A DNA stretch of 64,000 nt, from assembly GCF_014192375.1 (NCBI RefSeq), contig NZ_JACHXV010000001.1, positions 275,714 through 339,713 on the forward strand, written 5' to 3'. Below, piece after piece: positions 48,703-59,337 of the stretch (position 1 is the stretch's first letter; each line of letters starts with the position of its first letter). This DNA comes from Endobacter medicaginis (GTDB lineage Bacteria; Pseudomonadota; Alphaproteobacteria; Acetobacterales; Acetobacteraceae). Position numbers and translations under genes: made by a program. The notes beneath the pieces are model-generated. The model searched no databases. It was given only the letters and a program-made list of their open reading frames with translations, and was not told where the DNA came from.

Positions 48703-49295
48703 CCGAGCACGAGCCCGGCCGCGCCCGGCAGCGGCAGCGCGACATGGCTGGAGGCGACGATCATTCCGCCAGCGGCGCGGTGATCCGCCAGCAGCGCGCC
48801 GAGCCGTGCGACGGAGACCGCATCGAGCCCGACGCTGGGCTCGTCGAGCAGCCACAGCCGCGCTGGCGACAGGCTGAGGCGGGCCAGAGCGAGCCGGCGG
48901 CGCTGGCCGGCCGAGAGCATTCGCGCCGGCATCTCGGCGAGGGCGGCGAGATCGAGCCTGGCCAGGGCGGCCTCGATCGCGGCGTTGCGGTCGCGATGGT
49001 GGCAGGCGGCGAAGGCGAGGTTCTCGCACGCGGTCAGCGCCGGCTTGAGCGCGTCGGCATGGCCGAGCCAGCCGCGCGGCGGGGCATCGGCGAGCGTTTC
49101 GCCACCGAGACGGATCGTGCCGGAGCGGGGCCGCAGCAGGCCGGCCAGCGTGCGCAGCAGGGTGGTCTTGCCGGCGCCGTTGCACCCCGACAGCAGCAGC
49201 GCACCGCCGGCCTCGAGATCGAGGTCGAGATGCTCGATCACCGGCAAGCCGCCGCGCCAGATGCAAACGTCTCGCAACGCTAACCTGTACGTCAC
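48699..49295 (-). CDS. ccmA: Heme ABC exporter ATP-binding protein CcmA
   Basis: 198 residues, one ABC domain: Walker A GCNGAGKT (about residue 37), signature [14 protein letters not shown], Walker [13 protein letters not shown], and H-loop SSHVALPL. Works with CcmB at the inner membrane. Starts with GTG at 49295, divergent from acnA with a 153-base spacer. ccmA-acnA adjacency is common in related alphaproteobacteria. Confidence 0.95.
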   Translation of the reverse strand: MTYRLALRDVCIWRGGLPVIEHLDLDLEAGGALLLSGCNGAGKTTLLRTLAGLLRPRSGTIRLGGETLADAPPRGWLGHADALKPALTACENLAFAACHHRDRNAAIEAALARLDLAALAEMPARMLSAGQRRRLALARLSLSPARLWLLDEPSVGLDAVSVARLGALLADHRAAGGMIVASSHVALPLPGAAGLVLG

Positions 49296-49448
49296 TGGTG
49301 GCTTGCCTCTGGCACCGGGGAGACTATGTTCGGCGCCAAGTTAACTGACTTGACCATTTTGCCGGCCGGGCGCACGCGGGTGGGCAGATCGGTCGCGGCG
49401 CGCAGACAAACGACAGCCGCCCTGCCTGGGCGGAAGGGAGACAGCCAG

Positions 49449-52136
<2,688 letters not shown>

Positions 52137-52164
52137 CCGTCCATCGCTGTCTGTGCCTATGGTG

Positions 52165-52194
52165 AAAGGGCGGCCCCGAGGGGCCGCCCTTTTT
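52165..52194 (+). terminator. Rho-independent terminator after acnA
   Basis: Stem AAAGGGCGGCCC / GGGCCGCCCTTT with a small loop, followed by a T-run (52190-52194), 28 bases after the acnA stop. G/C-rich stem plus T-run makes this a confident call. Confidence 0.9.
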
Positions 52195-52208
52195 CGTTGG
52201 GGGGAGAC

Positions 52209-52658
52209 GTGGTCGATCTGCTGATCGCATTGCAGGGCCTGCAGGTGCTGTTCCTTTGGCTGCATGACTGGGTGCCGGTGCCGCCGCTCAACGATGTGGC
52301 CGCGGTGCGGGCAGAGGACGGCACGGCGAAGCTCGCCCGCACGACCTTGATCCAGGCGGCGCCGTGGACGATCGGCCTGGTGGCGAGCGCATATTTTGCC
52401 AAGGTCGGGTTTCCGCCCTGGCTGCGCTGCTGGCTGTGGGTCAGCTACGGTCTGCTGTTTGCCGGCGAGATCCGCGCCTGGTGGTCGCCCTATCTGGTCG
52501 AGGCCGAACCCGCGCGTGCCGCCCGCTACCGGCGGCTGTTCGGCCGCACGGCGTCGTTCCTGCCGCAGCGCAACGGCATGGCGCCGAACACCCTGCATTG
52601 TCTGCTGCACGCCTGCACCCTTGCCACGTTGCTCGTGCTGGCCTGGGTGAGCATCTGA
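52209..52658 (+). CDS. Small membrane protein of unknown function
   Basis: 149 residues from GTG 52209 (TTG 52197 is an alternative). Four hydrophobic segments are likely: VDLLIALQGLQVLFLWLH, TLIQAAPWTIGLVASAYFA, WLRCWLWVSYGLLFAGEI and LLHACTLATLLVLAWVSI. Trp- and Arg-rich loops lie between. A GGGGAG sequence sits very close before the GTG. No family recognised. It lies between acnA's terminator and the sigma-factor operon, and may be transcribed alone. Confidence 0.6.
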   Translation: MVDLLIALQGLQVLFLWLHDWVPVPPLNDVAAVRAEDGTAKLARTTLIQAAPWTIGLVASAYFAKVGFPPWLRCWLWVSYGLLFAGEIRAWWSPYLVEAEPARAARYRRLFGRTASFLPQRNGMAPNTLHCLLHACTLATLLVLAWVSI

Positions 52659-52749
52659 CCTCCTTGCGCTCCGGGAATAAAATGCCGCTCCCGCCGATCT
52701 GTCTGGCAGTGTGGTGTACGACCATGGCCGGCGAAGCGGACGGGGAGAG

Positions 52750-53343
52750 ATGCGCAAGATCGAGCGATCGCGTCTGCTGAGGCCACGCCTTGCGTTTTCG
52801 GCTGACGCGCCGAAGCCGCAGGCGACCGCGCGGGCGGACCGCTTCCGCGAGATCATGCTGCCGCATCTCGATGCCGCCTATAATTACGCCCGCTTCCTCA
52901 GTCGCGATCCCTACCGCGCAGAGGACATCACCCAGGATGCGTTCCTGCGCGCCTTTCGCAGCTTCGACACCTGGCGGGGCGAGGCGGCGCGGCCGTGGCT
53001 GCTGCAGATCGTGCGCAACTGCTTCCTTGCCTCGCTGCCGGATCGCGACGCGGCCACAAGCGAGCCGTACGGGGGCTCGGAGCCGGTCGAACTGCGTCAT
53101 CCGGAGGTCGTTGTCGCCGAGAGGGACGAGGCGACGCTGCTGCGGCAGACCATCGCCAGCCTGCCGGAGCCGTTCCGCGAGACGCTGATCCTGCGCGAAC
53201 TCGATGAGCTGTCCTACAAGGAGATTGCCGAGCTGACCTGTGTTCCGATCGGCACCGTGATGTCGCGCCTGTCGCGTGCGCGCAGCCTGCTGGCCGAACT
53301 GCTGCTGCCCGAGGGCCCGTTGCGGGCGGGGGTGGGGCGATGA
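52750..53343 (+). CDS. ECF-type RNA polymerase sigma factor
   Basis: 197 residues. Region 2: AAYNYARFLSRDPYRAEDITQ followed by DAFLRAFRSFDTWRGEAARPWLLQIV; region 4: LPEPFRETLILRELDELSYKEIAEL then PIGTVMSRLSRARSLL. Standard ECF layout with no extra domain. ATG 52750 is chosen, with a basic leader of about 35 residues before region 2; GTG/ATG upstream cannot be excluded. Overlaps the anti-sigma gene (ATGA), the usual arrangement for co-translated partners. Confidence 0.93.
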   Translation: MRKIERSRLLRPRLAFSADAPKPQATARADRFREIMLPHLDAAYNYARFLSRDPYRAEDITQDAFLRAFRSFDTWRGEAARPWLLQIVRNCFLASLPDRDAATSEPYGGSEPVELRHPEVVVAERDEATLLRQTIASLPEPFRETLILRELDELSYKEIAELTCVPIGTVMSRLSRARSLLAELLLPEGPLRAGVGR

Positions 53344-54098
53344 GCGCGTGTCCTGACAGGCTGCTGCTGCTGCACGGTCTGTCCGACGGCGAGCTAGACG
53401 CGGCGAACACGCTGGCGATCGAGACGCATCTGCGGAGCTGCGAGGGCTGTGCGGCGGAGTATGAGCGCATCACCGCGCTACGGGCACGAATCGCACGTGC
53501 GGGCGTGCGCTATCCGGCTCCGGAATCGCTTGGCAGGGCCATCGGGCAGGCGATCGCCCCGCTGCCGCCGGCGCCGTCGCTGCAGCGGGGCTGGGTCGGC
53601 ACCGCGACGGGCGCGCTGGGCGGGCTTGCAGCCGGCATCGCGCTGATGCTGGCATGGCCGTCGCGTCAGCCGGGCGCCGACGCGCTGCCCTCCGAGCTGG
53701 TCGCCGATCACGTGCGCTCGCTGCTGGCCGGGCACCTGACCGATGTGCAGACCTCCGACCAGCATCTGGTCAAGCCATGGTTCAACGGGCGGATCGATTT
53801 CGCGCCCGCGGTGCCGGAACTGTCGGCGGACGGGTTTCCGCTTGCCGGCGGGCGGCTCGACTATGTCGATGGCCGCACGGTCGCGGCGATCGTCTATCAT
53901 CGGCGTCTGCACAGCATCAATCTGTTCGTCTGGCCGTTTTCGGGTGATGCGCCGAGCGGGGTCAGTGTCCGCCATGACGACGGCTTCAACCTCGTGCACT
54001 GGGCGCAGGGCGGCCTGGGTTACTGGGCGGTGTCGGATCTCAACACGAAGGAACTGCTGCAATTCCAGCAGAGCTTCGCCAGCAGGAGCATCGGATGA
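53340..54098 (+). CDS. Anti-sigma factor with zinc-finger (HC2) domain
   Basis: 252 residues. N-terminal zinc-binding anti-sigma motif with HLRSCEGCAAEY (HxxxCxxC, about residue 30), one membrane segment (TATGALGGLAAGIALMLAWP, about residues 85-104), and a periplasmic domain of about 145 residues. It should hold the ECF sigma factor at the membrane until a periplasmic signal triggers release. Overlaps both neighbours (ATGA at each end). Confidence 0.9.
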   Translation: MSACPDRLLLLHGLSDGELDAANTLAIETHLRSCEGCAAEYERITALRARIARAGVRYPAPESLGRAIGQAIAPLPPAPSLQRGWVGTATGALGGLAAGIALMLAWPSRQPGADALPSELVADHVRSLLAGHLTDVQTSDQHLVKPWFNGRIDFAPAVPELSADGFPLAGGRLDYVDGRTVAAIVYHRRLHSINLFVWPFSGDAPSGVSVRHDDGFNLVHWAQGGLGYWAVSDLNTKELLQFQQSFASRSIG

Positions 54099-54931
54099 TC
54101 CAGGCCGCGCCGCCACCCCGGCTTCCATCCGCTCCTGCCCCGCGGCGCGGGACCGTCGCCTTGCTGCGCGACGCAGGCATGAGTGCTGACGGGACTGCCG
54201 TCCGTGCGGTCGCTGCACGCGGCGCGTGGTCGGCCGAGCGGGTCTATTTCACCGGCCTCGCGCTGGCCAGCGCGATCGTCATCTTCATCGGCTTCTCGCC
54301 AACCTATTTCCTCAGTCGCTGGCTCGCGCCGCCGGACTCGACGGCGCTTGGCCTGCTCGCGCATGTCCACGGTGCCGTGTTCACGAGCTGGGTGCTGCTG
54401 GGCGTCGCGCAGCCAGCATTGATCGCGGGCGGAAACCGTGCGCTGCACAGGCGTCTCGGCTGGGCCGCCGCGGTGCTGTTGCCGGCGATGGTGGTGCTGG
54501 CCGTCGCCCTCGGCATCCAGACCCTTCGCGTCGCCGCCCACGACCCGTCCGTGCATTTCACCATACCGCCGTGGCTGTTGTTCGCGCTCAACCTGCAGTC
54601 GCTCCCGGGCCTGGTCGCGCTGGTCGGGTTGGCGATGGCGTGGCGGCGGCGCTCGGCGGTCCACAAGCGACTGATGGCGTTGAGCTGGGGGCTGCTGACG
54701 GCGCCGGCCGTGGGCCGGATCCTGATCCACCATCATTTGCCGGTGCTCTATGCCATGGCCGCCATGCCGGTGGTGATGCTGAGCGGCATCGTCTTCGATC
54801 TGGTCACGCGCCGTCGGATCCATCCCGTCTGGCCGATCGGCGGTCTCGCGGCGATGGGCTCCGGCCAACTGTTCATGATGTTCGCGCATACGCCTGCGTG
54901 GAGGGCGTACTGCGCCTGGCTGGCGGGATGA
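54095..54931 (+). CDS. Polytopic membrane protein coupled to sigma/anti-sigma pair
   Basis: 278 residues, about seven hydrophobic segments, no family name recognised. Histidines lie at or near membrane segments: LAHVHGAVFTSWVLLG, LHRRLGW, VHKRLMALSW, RILIHHHLPVLYAM. Paired His on such helices would suit b-heme or metal binding, but that is a guess. ATG 54095 overlaps the anti-sigma stop; an internal ATG at 54182 would drop a proline-rich leader. The 3' end overlaps the convergent tag gene by 59 bases. Its place as third gene suggests a sensor or effector of this sigma system. Confidence 0.7.
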   Translation: MIQAAPPPRLPSAPAPRRGTVALLRDAGMSADGTAVRAVAARGAWSAERVYFTGLALASAIVIFIGFSPTYFLSRWLAPPDSTALGLLAHVHGAVFTSWVLLGVAQPALIAGGNRALHRRLGWAAAVLLPAMVVLAVALGIQTLRVAAHDPSVHFTIPPWLLFALNLQSLPGLVALVGLAMAWRRRSAVHKRLMALSWGLLTAPAVGRILIHHHLPVLYAMAAMPVVMLSGIVFDLVTRRRIHPVWPIGGLAAMGSGQLFMMFAHTPAWRAYCAWLAG

Positions 54932-55475
54932 ACATCGCCCGCGCGGCGTCGCAATCGGCACGGCAGGCACAGCCCGGCGCATGATCGTTGACGATGCCGG
55001 CGGCCTGGAGGAACGCGACCATCGTGGTCGGGCCGACGAAGCGCCAGCCGCGACGGCGCAGGTCCTTCGACAAGGCGGCCGCATCGGCGATCGACCAGAC
55101 ATGCGCTGCGAGTGACCCGGACTCGTGCCGCAGCGCGGGCAGCAGCCGCGCATTGCCGATCACCGCCTCGATCTTGCCGCGATGGCGCACGATGCCGCGG
55201 TCGGCGAGCAGGCGGGCGATGTCGGTCTCGGTGAAGGCCGCGACACGCGCCGGATCGAAGCCTGCGAAGGCAGCGCGGAAATTCTCCCGCTTGGCGAGGA
55301 TCGTGCGCCAGCTCAGCCCGGCCTGGAAACCCTCCAGGGACAGCATCTCGAACAGGCGCGTATCATCGGCGACAGGGTGGCCCCACTCGGTATCATGATA
55401 GGCGATATACTCCGCGTCGGCGAGGCACCAGGCGCAGCGTTCGATGCCGTCCGGGCCGGTCTGGGTCGCCATCAT
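54873..55475 (-). CDS. tag: DNA-3-methyladenine glycosylase I
   Basis: 200-residue base-excision enzyme for 3-methyladenine. Features: CAWCLADAEYIAYHDTEWG near the N-terminus, EGFQAGLSWRTILAKRENFR, GWRFVGPTTMVAFLQAAGIVNDH, and the zinc ligands (N-terminal Cys, His17-like, C-terminal His and Cys in NDHAPGC). Start at the double ATG 55475-55470; the frame continues open upstream but without family similarity. The C-terminal part overlaps the convergent membrane gene by 59 bases. Confidence 0.94.
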   Translation of the reverse strand: MMATQTGPDGIERCAWCLADAEYIAYHDTEWGHPVADDTRLFEMLSLEGFQAGLSWRTILAKRENFRAAFAGFDPARVAAFTETDIARLLADRGIVRHRGKIEAVIGNARLLPALRHESGSLAAHVWSIADAAALSKDLRRRGWRFVGPTTMVAFLQAAGIVNDHAPGCACRADCDAARAMFIPPARRSTPSTQAYARTS

Positions 55476-55585
55476 GCCGCCACGATGGCGCGGCATGGCA
55501 GCGGCGTCGAGTGGCGGCCGGGCGGATTCCCAAACGGCGGGTCGTCGGCTAGAAGACGACGCGTCGGACGAAGGGCAAAAGGCAG

Positions 55586-55885
55586 ATGGAACACGCAGCC
55601 GGATGGGTGCTCGGCCTGATCGCGACCCTGGCCGCGCTGGTGATCGCGGCGATCGTTGCGATCGAACATTTCGCCCGTTCGGCGCTGGGCGGCATCGGTA
55701 TTGTCGGCGATGCGCAATCCGGCCTGCTGATCGTGCTGTTCCTGTTGCTGGCGGTGGCCGCACTGCGTCTGTTCGGGCGGCTGTTCATCGTGCTGGTGCT
55801 GGTGTTCCTGGTGCTGTGGCTGTTCAACGTGGCGGTGCCGCACCGGCTGCTGCTGTGGGATCCCACGCAGGGCATCCCGGCCTGA
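55586..55885 (+). CDS. Small membrane protein upstream of serine protease
   Basis: 99 residues with three hydrophobic segments: WVLGLIATLAALVIAAIVAI, SGLLIVLFLLLAVAALRLF and LFIVLVLVFLVLWLFNVAV. Short AAGGCAG sequence precedes the ATG. Its TGA overlaps the proposed CTG start of the protease gene (CTGA), so the two are probably coupled. No family recognised. Confidence 0.65.
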   Translation: MEHAAGWVLGLIATLAALVIAAIVAIEHFARSALGGIGIVGDAQSGLLIVLFLLLAVAALRLFGRLFIVLVLVFLVLWLFNVAVPHRLLLWDPTQGIPA

Positions 55886-56571
55886 AGCGCCTGCTCGCAG
55901 CACTGCTGTGGCTCGCGGTTCCGGCGGCGGCTCAGGATGTGCTGCCTGGCCTGCGCGGTGGTGTCCGCGTTCCGGCCGATCTCGATCACGGCGCCTTCCG
56001 TGCGCTGTTGCGTGTGCAGACGGAGCTCGGGGTGAAATGCACCGGCTTCATGGTCGCACCGGCGATCGCGATGACCGCGGCGCATTGCCTGTATCTCGGC
56101 AAGGTGGGGCGCTTCATCCAGCCCGGCTCGGTGCATGTGCTGCTGGGCTATCGTCTCGGCGCCTATCGCGCGCATGCGCGGGTGCGCCGGTTCGTGATCG
56201 CCTCCGGCTACGATCCGGCACACCCCATCGCCACGATCGGCGAGGATCGCGCCGTGTTGCTGCTGGATCATGCGATCGCCGATGCGGGGTCGATCCTGCC
56301 GGTGGCGGCGGTGCCGTCGGGCGGGCAGGTGGCGGTGCGGGTTGCGGCCTATGACCAGGATCGCGCCGAGCTCGCGCTCTCCTCACCGCCCTGCGCGCTG
56401 ACCGGTTCGGTCCGCGATGCGACCGGTGCCGCGGTGCTGACCCAGGATTGCTCCATCACCCACGGCGCGTCGGGCGCGCCGCTGGTGGCGGTGATCGACG
56501 GGCGTGACAGCGCTGTCGGCATGGTGGTGGCGGGGGCGGCGGCGAGCAATCTGGCGGTTCCGCTCAGGTAA
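55882..56571 (+). CDS. Secreted trypsin-like serine protease
   Basis: 229 residues if translation starts at CTG 55882, giving a classical signal peptide (KRLLAALLWLAVPAAA, cleavage after AAA). The triad is visible: His in MTAAHC (about residue 67), Asp in GEDRAVLLLD (about 120), Ser in HGASGAPL (about 197). Chymotrypsin-like fold, periplasmic or secreted; two cysteine pairs possible. No ATG lies nearby; an in-frame GTG at 55855 would add nine residues and is the main alternative. Position directly overlapping the small membrane gene argues for coupling. Confidence 0.8.
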   Translation: MKRLLAALLWLAVPAAAQDVLPGLRGGVRVPADLDHGAFRALLRVQTELGVKCTGFMVAPAIAMTAAHCLYLGKVGRFIQPGSVHVLLGYRLGAYRAHARVRRFVIASGYDPAHPIATIGEDRAVLLLDHAIADAGSILPVAAVPSGGQVAVRVAAYDQDRAELALSSPPCALTGSVRDATGAAVLTQDCSITHGASGAPLVAVIDGRDSAVGMVVAGAAASNLAVPLR

Positions 56572-56684
56572 CGAAATCCGACGCTGCGTTTCGAGTTGCA
56601 ACCGCGACTGCGAACCACTCGCAATACCAGAACCGATCGCGTAGCGTCCGCCGCACTTCGAAAACGGGTGGGTCGGGACGGCGG

Positions 56685-58157
56685 ATGATCGGGTGGCGGA
56701 GACGGGGCATCGCGCTGGTGGCGCTGGCGGCATGTCTGCCGTCCGGGCGGGCCCATGCCGCGCCGCCGCCGCTGGCGGCGCCGATCAACCTGACCGGCAC
56801 CAGTGCCACGGCGGTGGGCGGCCGGACCAACTTCCTCTCCAACCTCAACCGCAGCAACTACATGTTGGGCGACCTGTTCGGGGTGCGGACCTTTCTGGCG
56901 CGCTATGGCATCTCGCTGGCGGTGCAGGAGACCTCCGAGGTGCTGGGCAATGTCAGCGGCGGCATCCACAAGGGCGCCGATTATGACGGGCTGACGCAGA
57001 TGATCCTGCAGCTCAATACCGACCGTGCGTTCGGCTGGCACGGCGGTCTGTTCAATGCGAGCGCGCTGCAGATCCACGGCCGCAATCTCTCGGCCGACAA
57101 TCTCGGCACCATCCAGACCGCATCGGGCATCGAGGCTGACCGTGCGACGCGGCTGTGGGAGCTGTGGTACGACCAGAAATTTCTCGACGAGGATGCCGCC
57201 GACATCAAGATCGGCCAGCAGAGTGTCGATCAGGAGTTCATCACCAGCGCCAATGCCGCGCTGTTCGTCAACACCATGTTCGGCTGGCCCGCGGTGCCGT
57301 CCTACGACATGCCCGGCGGCGGCCCGGCCTATCCGCTGTCGGCCCCCGGCATCCGCCTGCGCTGGCGCTTCACCGAGGCGCTGACGGTGCTGACCGGGGT
57401 GTTCTCCGGCAACCCGGCCCCCAATCGCGACGGCGATCCGCAGGCGCTCAACGCCTCGGGCACCAGCTTTCCGCTCGACACCGGCACGCTGGTGATGACC
57501 GAGATCCAGGATGCCTATCCCGGTCTCGGCGCGATGGAATATCCCGGTGCCGGCGCACCGCTCGGCCATGTCTACAAGCTCGGCTTCTGGTATGATTCCG
57601 ATGGCGTGGACGACCAGCGCTTCGGCAATGACGGGTTGCCGCTCGCCGATCCGGCCAGCAACGGCATCACCCGCCATCATCGCGGCAATTTCGGCGTCTA
57701 TGGCGTGTTCGACCAGATGTTGTGGCGGCAGTCGAGCGATCCGAACCGCACGATGAGCGTGTTCGGCCGCGCGCTGTTCGCCCCGCAGGCCGACCGCAAC
57801 TTCCTGCGCGCCTCGCTCAATCTCGGCGTGACCTATCGCGAGCCGATCAAGGGCCGCGCCGACGATACGGTGGGACTTGCGGTTGGCTATGCACGGGTGA
57901 GTTCCTCGGTCAGCAATGCCGATCGCGATGCGCGCGATTTCGGGCAGGTGCCGGGTGATGGCCTGCAATGGCCGATCCGTCGCAACGAGACCTTCATCGA
58001 GACCACGTATCAATACCAGATGCGGCCGTGGTGGCAGATCCAGCCGGATTTCCAATACGTCTTCAACCCCGGGGGCGGGATCGCCAACCCGAACGACCAG
58101 AGCAGGAAAGTGAAGGACGAGGCGGTGATCGGAGTGCGTACCAATGTCCTGTTCTGA
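56685..58157 (+). CDS. OprB-type carbohydrate-selective porin
   Basis: 490 residues with signal peptide (RRRGIALVALAACLPSGRAHA) and a 16-strand porin body: FGVRTFLARYGISLAVQETSE, GQQSVDQEFI, YPLSAPGIRLRWRF, and C-terminal aromatic TNVLF for outer-membrane assembly. OprB porins pass sugars. First gene of a unit with the propeller and DyP genes: its last codons overlap the proposed start of the propeller gene. The 113 bases upstream hold no gene; I see no clear operator. Confidence 0.9.
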   Translation: MIGWRRRGIALVALAACLPSGRAHAAPPPLAAPINLTGTSATAVGGRTNFLSNLNRSNYMLGDLFGVRTFLARYGISLAVQETSEVLGNVSGGIHKGADYDGLTQMILQLNTDRAFGWHGGLFNASALQIHGRNLSADNLGTIQTASGIEADRATRLWELWYDQKFLDEDAADIKIGQQSVDQEFITSANAALFVNTMFGWPAVPSYDMPGGGPAYPLSAPGIRLRWRFTEALTVLTGVFSGNPAPNRDGDPQALNASGTSFPLDTGTLVMTEIQDAYPGLGAMEYPGAGAPLGHVYKLGFWYDSDGVDDQRFGNDGLPLADPASNGITRHHRGNFGVYGVFDQMLWRQSSDPNRTMSVFGRALFAPQADRNFLRASLNLGVTYREPIKGRADDTVGLAVGYARVSSSVSNADRDARDFGQVPGDGLQWPIRRNETFIETTYQYQMRPWWQIQPDFQYVFNPGGGIANPNDQSRKVKDEAVIGVRTNVLF

Positions 58158-59337
58158 TCGCGCTGGTGCGCGCACCGCTCCAGAGAAATCGAAAGTTCTT
58201 TGGTTCTTTCTTTCAAGAAAGAACATCCTTCTTTTTTCGCTGCTTGTGTGTGGCACAACACACGCCGCCGACCGCGCCGGCTTTCTCGAGACCATCCACA
58301 AGCACCGGATGGTGACCTCGACGGTGACGCCGAACGGCGACGTCAACCCTTACGCGATCGTCGTCGCACCCGCGAGTGCGGGGATGATCGAGAAGGATGA
58401 CGTTCTGGTCGACAATTTCAACAACATCTCCAACCTCCAGGGCACCGGCACGACGATCATCGGCTACCGGCCGTCGACGAAGGCGACCTATGTGTTCGCG
58501 CGTCTGCCGCAGCACCTTGCGCAATGTCCGGGCGGGGTGGGGCTGACCACCTCGATGGCGATGCTGAAGACCGGCTGGGTGATCGTCGGCTCGACGCCGT
58601 CCACCGACGGCACCACGGCCACCAAGGGCGATGGCTGCCTGATCGTGATCGATCCTCAGGGCCATCCGGTCACCGCCTGGTCGGGCGCTCATATCATCGA
58701 CCCCTGGGGCAACATGGCGGTGAGCGATGCGGGCGGGCAGGCGACGCTGTTCGTGTCGATGGCGGGCGAGGGCATCCCCTCGCCGGACGTGACCGATCCG
58801 CAGACGCATCTGCCGGTGATCGTGCGAAAGGCCTCGGTGCTGCGCATCGACCTGCGCATTCCCGACGGCAAGCCGCCGGAAATCGCCTCCGAGACGGTGG
58901 TGGGTGACGGGTTCTCGCAGCGTGCGGATCGCGACAACTTCCTGCTCGGCCCGACCGGCGAGGCGCTGGCGCCGGATGGCACGCTGTATGTGACCGACGG
59001 GCTCGACAATCTCGTCGTCGCGATCCCCGACGCGCTCACCCGCACGACTTCGGCCGGCACCGGCCGGGTGGTGACGAAGGACGGGCTGCTGGCCTGGCCG
59101 CTGGCGCTGGACTGGACGCCGGAAGGCCATCTGCTGGCCTGCAACGGCAAGGATGGCCGCGTGGTCGAGATCGACCCGAAATCGGGGCAGCAGATCTATG
59201 CGCAGTGGATCGACAACGACCAGGCGCAGTCGCCGCCGGGCAATGGCGATCTGTTCGGCATCGCGATGATGCCCGACCGCAAGGGCTTCTATTACGTCGA
59301 GGACGACATGAACACGCTGATGGAGGCGCGGCCGTGA
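58144..59337 (+). CDS. Exported beta-propeller (NHL-like) protein
   Basis: 397 residues. ATG 58144 overlaps the porin's last 14 bases; no other ATG, GTG or TTG exists before the hydrophobic signal KNILLFSLLVCGTTHA. Part of that leader (VLWFFLSRK) is encoded by the 37-base repeat half-copy at 58187-58223. The mature part has blade-like repeats (DPQGHPVTAW, APDGTLYVTDGLDNLVVA, TPEGHLLACNGKDGRVVEIDP, MPDRKGFYYVEDD). No active site is obvious. Its TGA overlaps the GTG of the peroxidase gene, so the two products are made together and probably work in the same compartment. Confidence 0.78.
   Translation: MSCSDRAGARTAPEKSKVLWFFLSRKNILLFSLLVCGTTHAADRAGFLETIHKHRMVTSTVTPNGDVNPYAIVVAPASAGMIEKDDVLVDNFNNISNLQGTGTTIIGYRPSTKATYVFARLPQHLAQCPGGVGLTTSMAMLKTGWVIVGSTPSTDGTTATKGDGCLIVIDPQGHPVTAWSGAHIIDPWGNMAVSDAGGQATLFVSMAGEGIPSPDVTDPQTHLPVIVRKASVLRIDLRIPDGKPPEIASETVVGDGFSQRADRDNFLLGPTGEALAPDGTLYVTDGLDNLVVAIPDALTRTTSAGTGRVVTKDGLLAWPLALDWTPEGHLLACNGKDGRVVEIDPKSGQQIYAQWIDNDQAQSPPGNGDLFGIAMMPDRKGFYYVEDDMNTLMEARP
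58187..58223. repeat. Dispersed palindromic repeat, half copy 3, inside coding sequence
   Basis: 37 bases identical to 62760-62796, containing AAAGTTCTTTGGTTC and the 20-base inverted repeat with arms TTCTTTCTT / AAGAAAGAA. Only the left half of the composite element is present, in reverse orientation to copies 1 and 2. It lies within the leader of the propeller gene, in frame. Confidence 0.9.
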
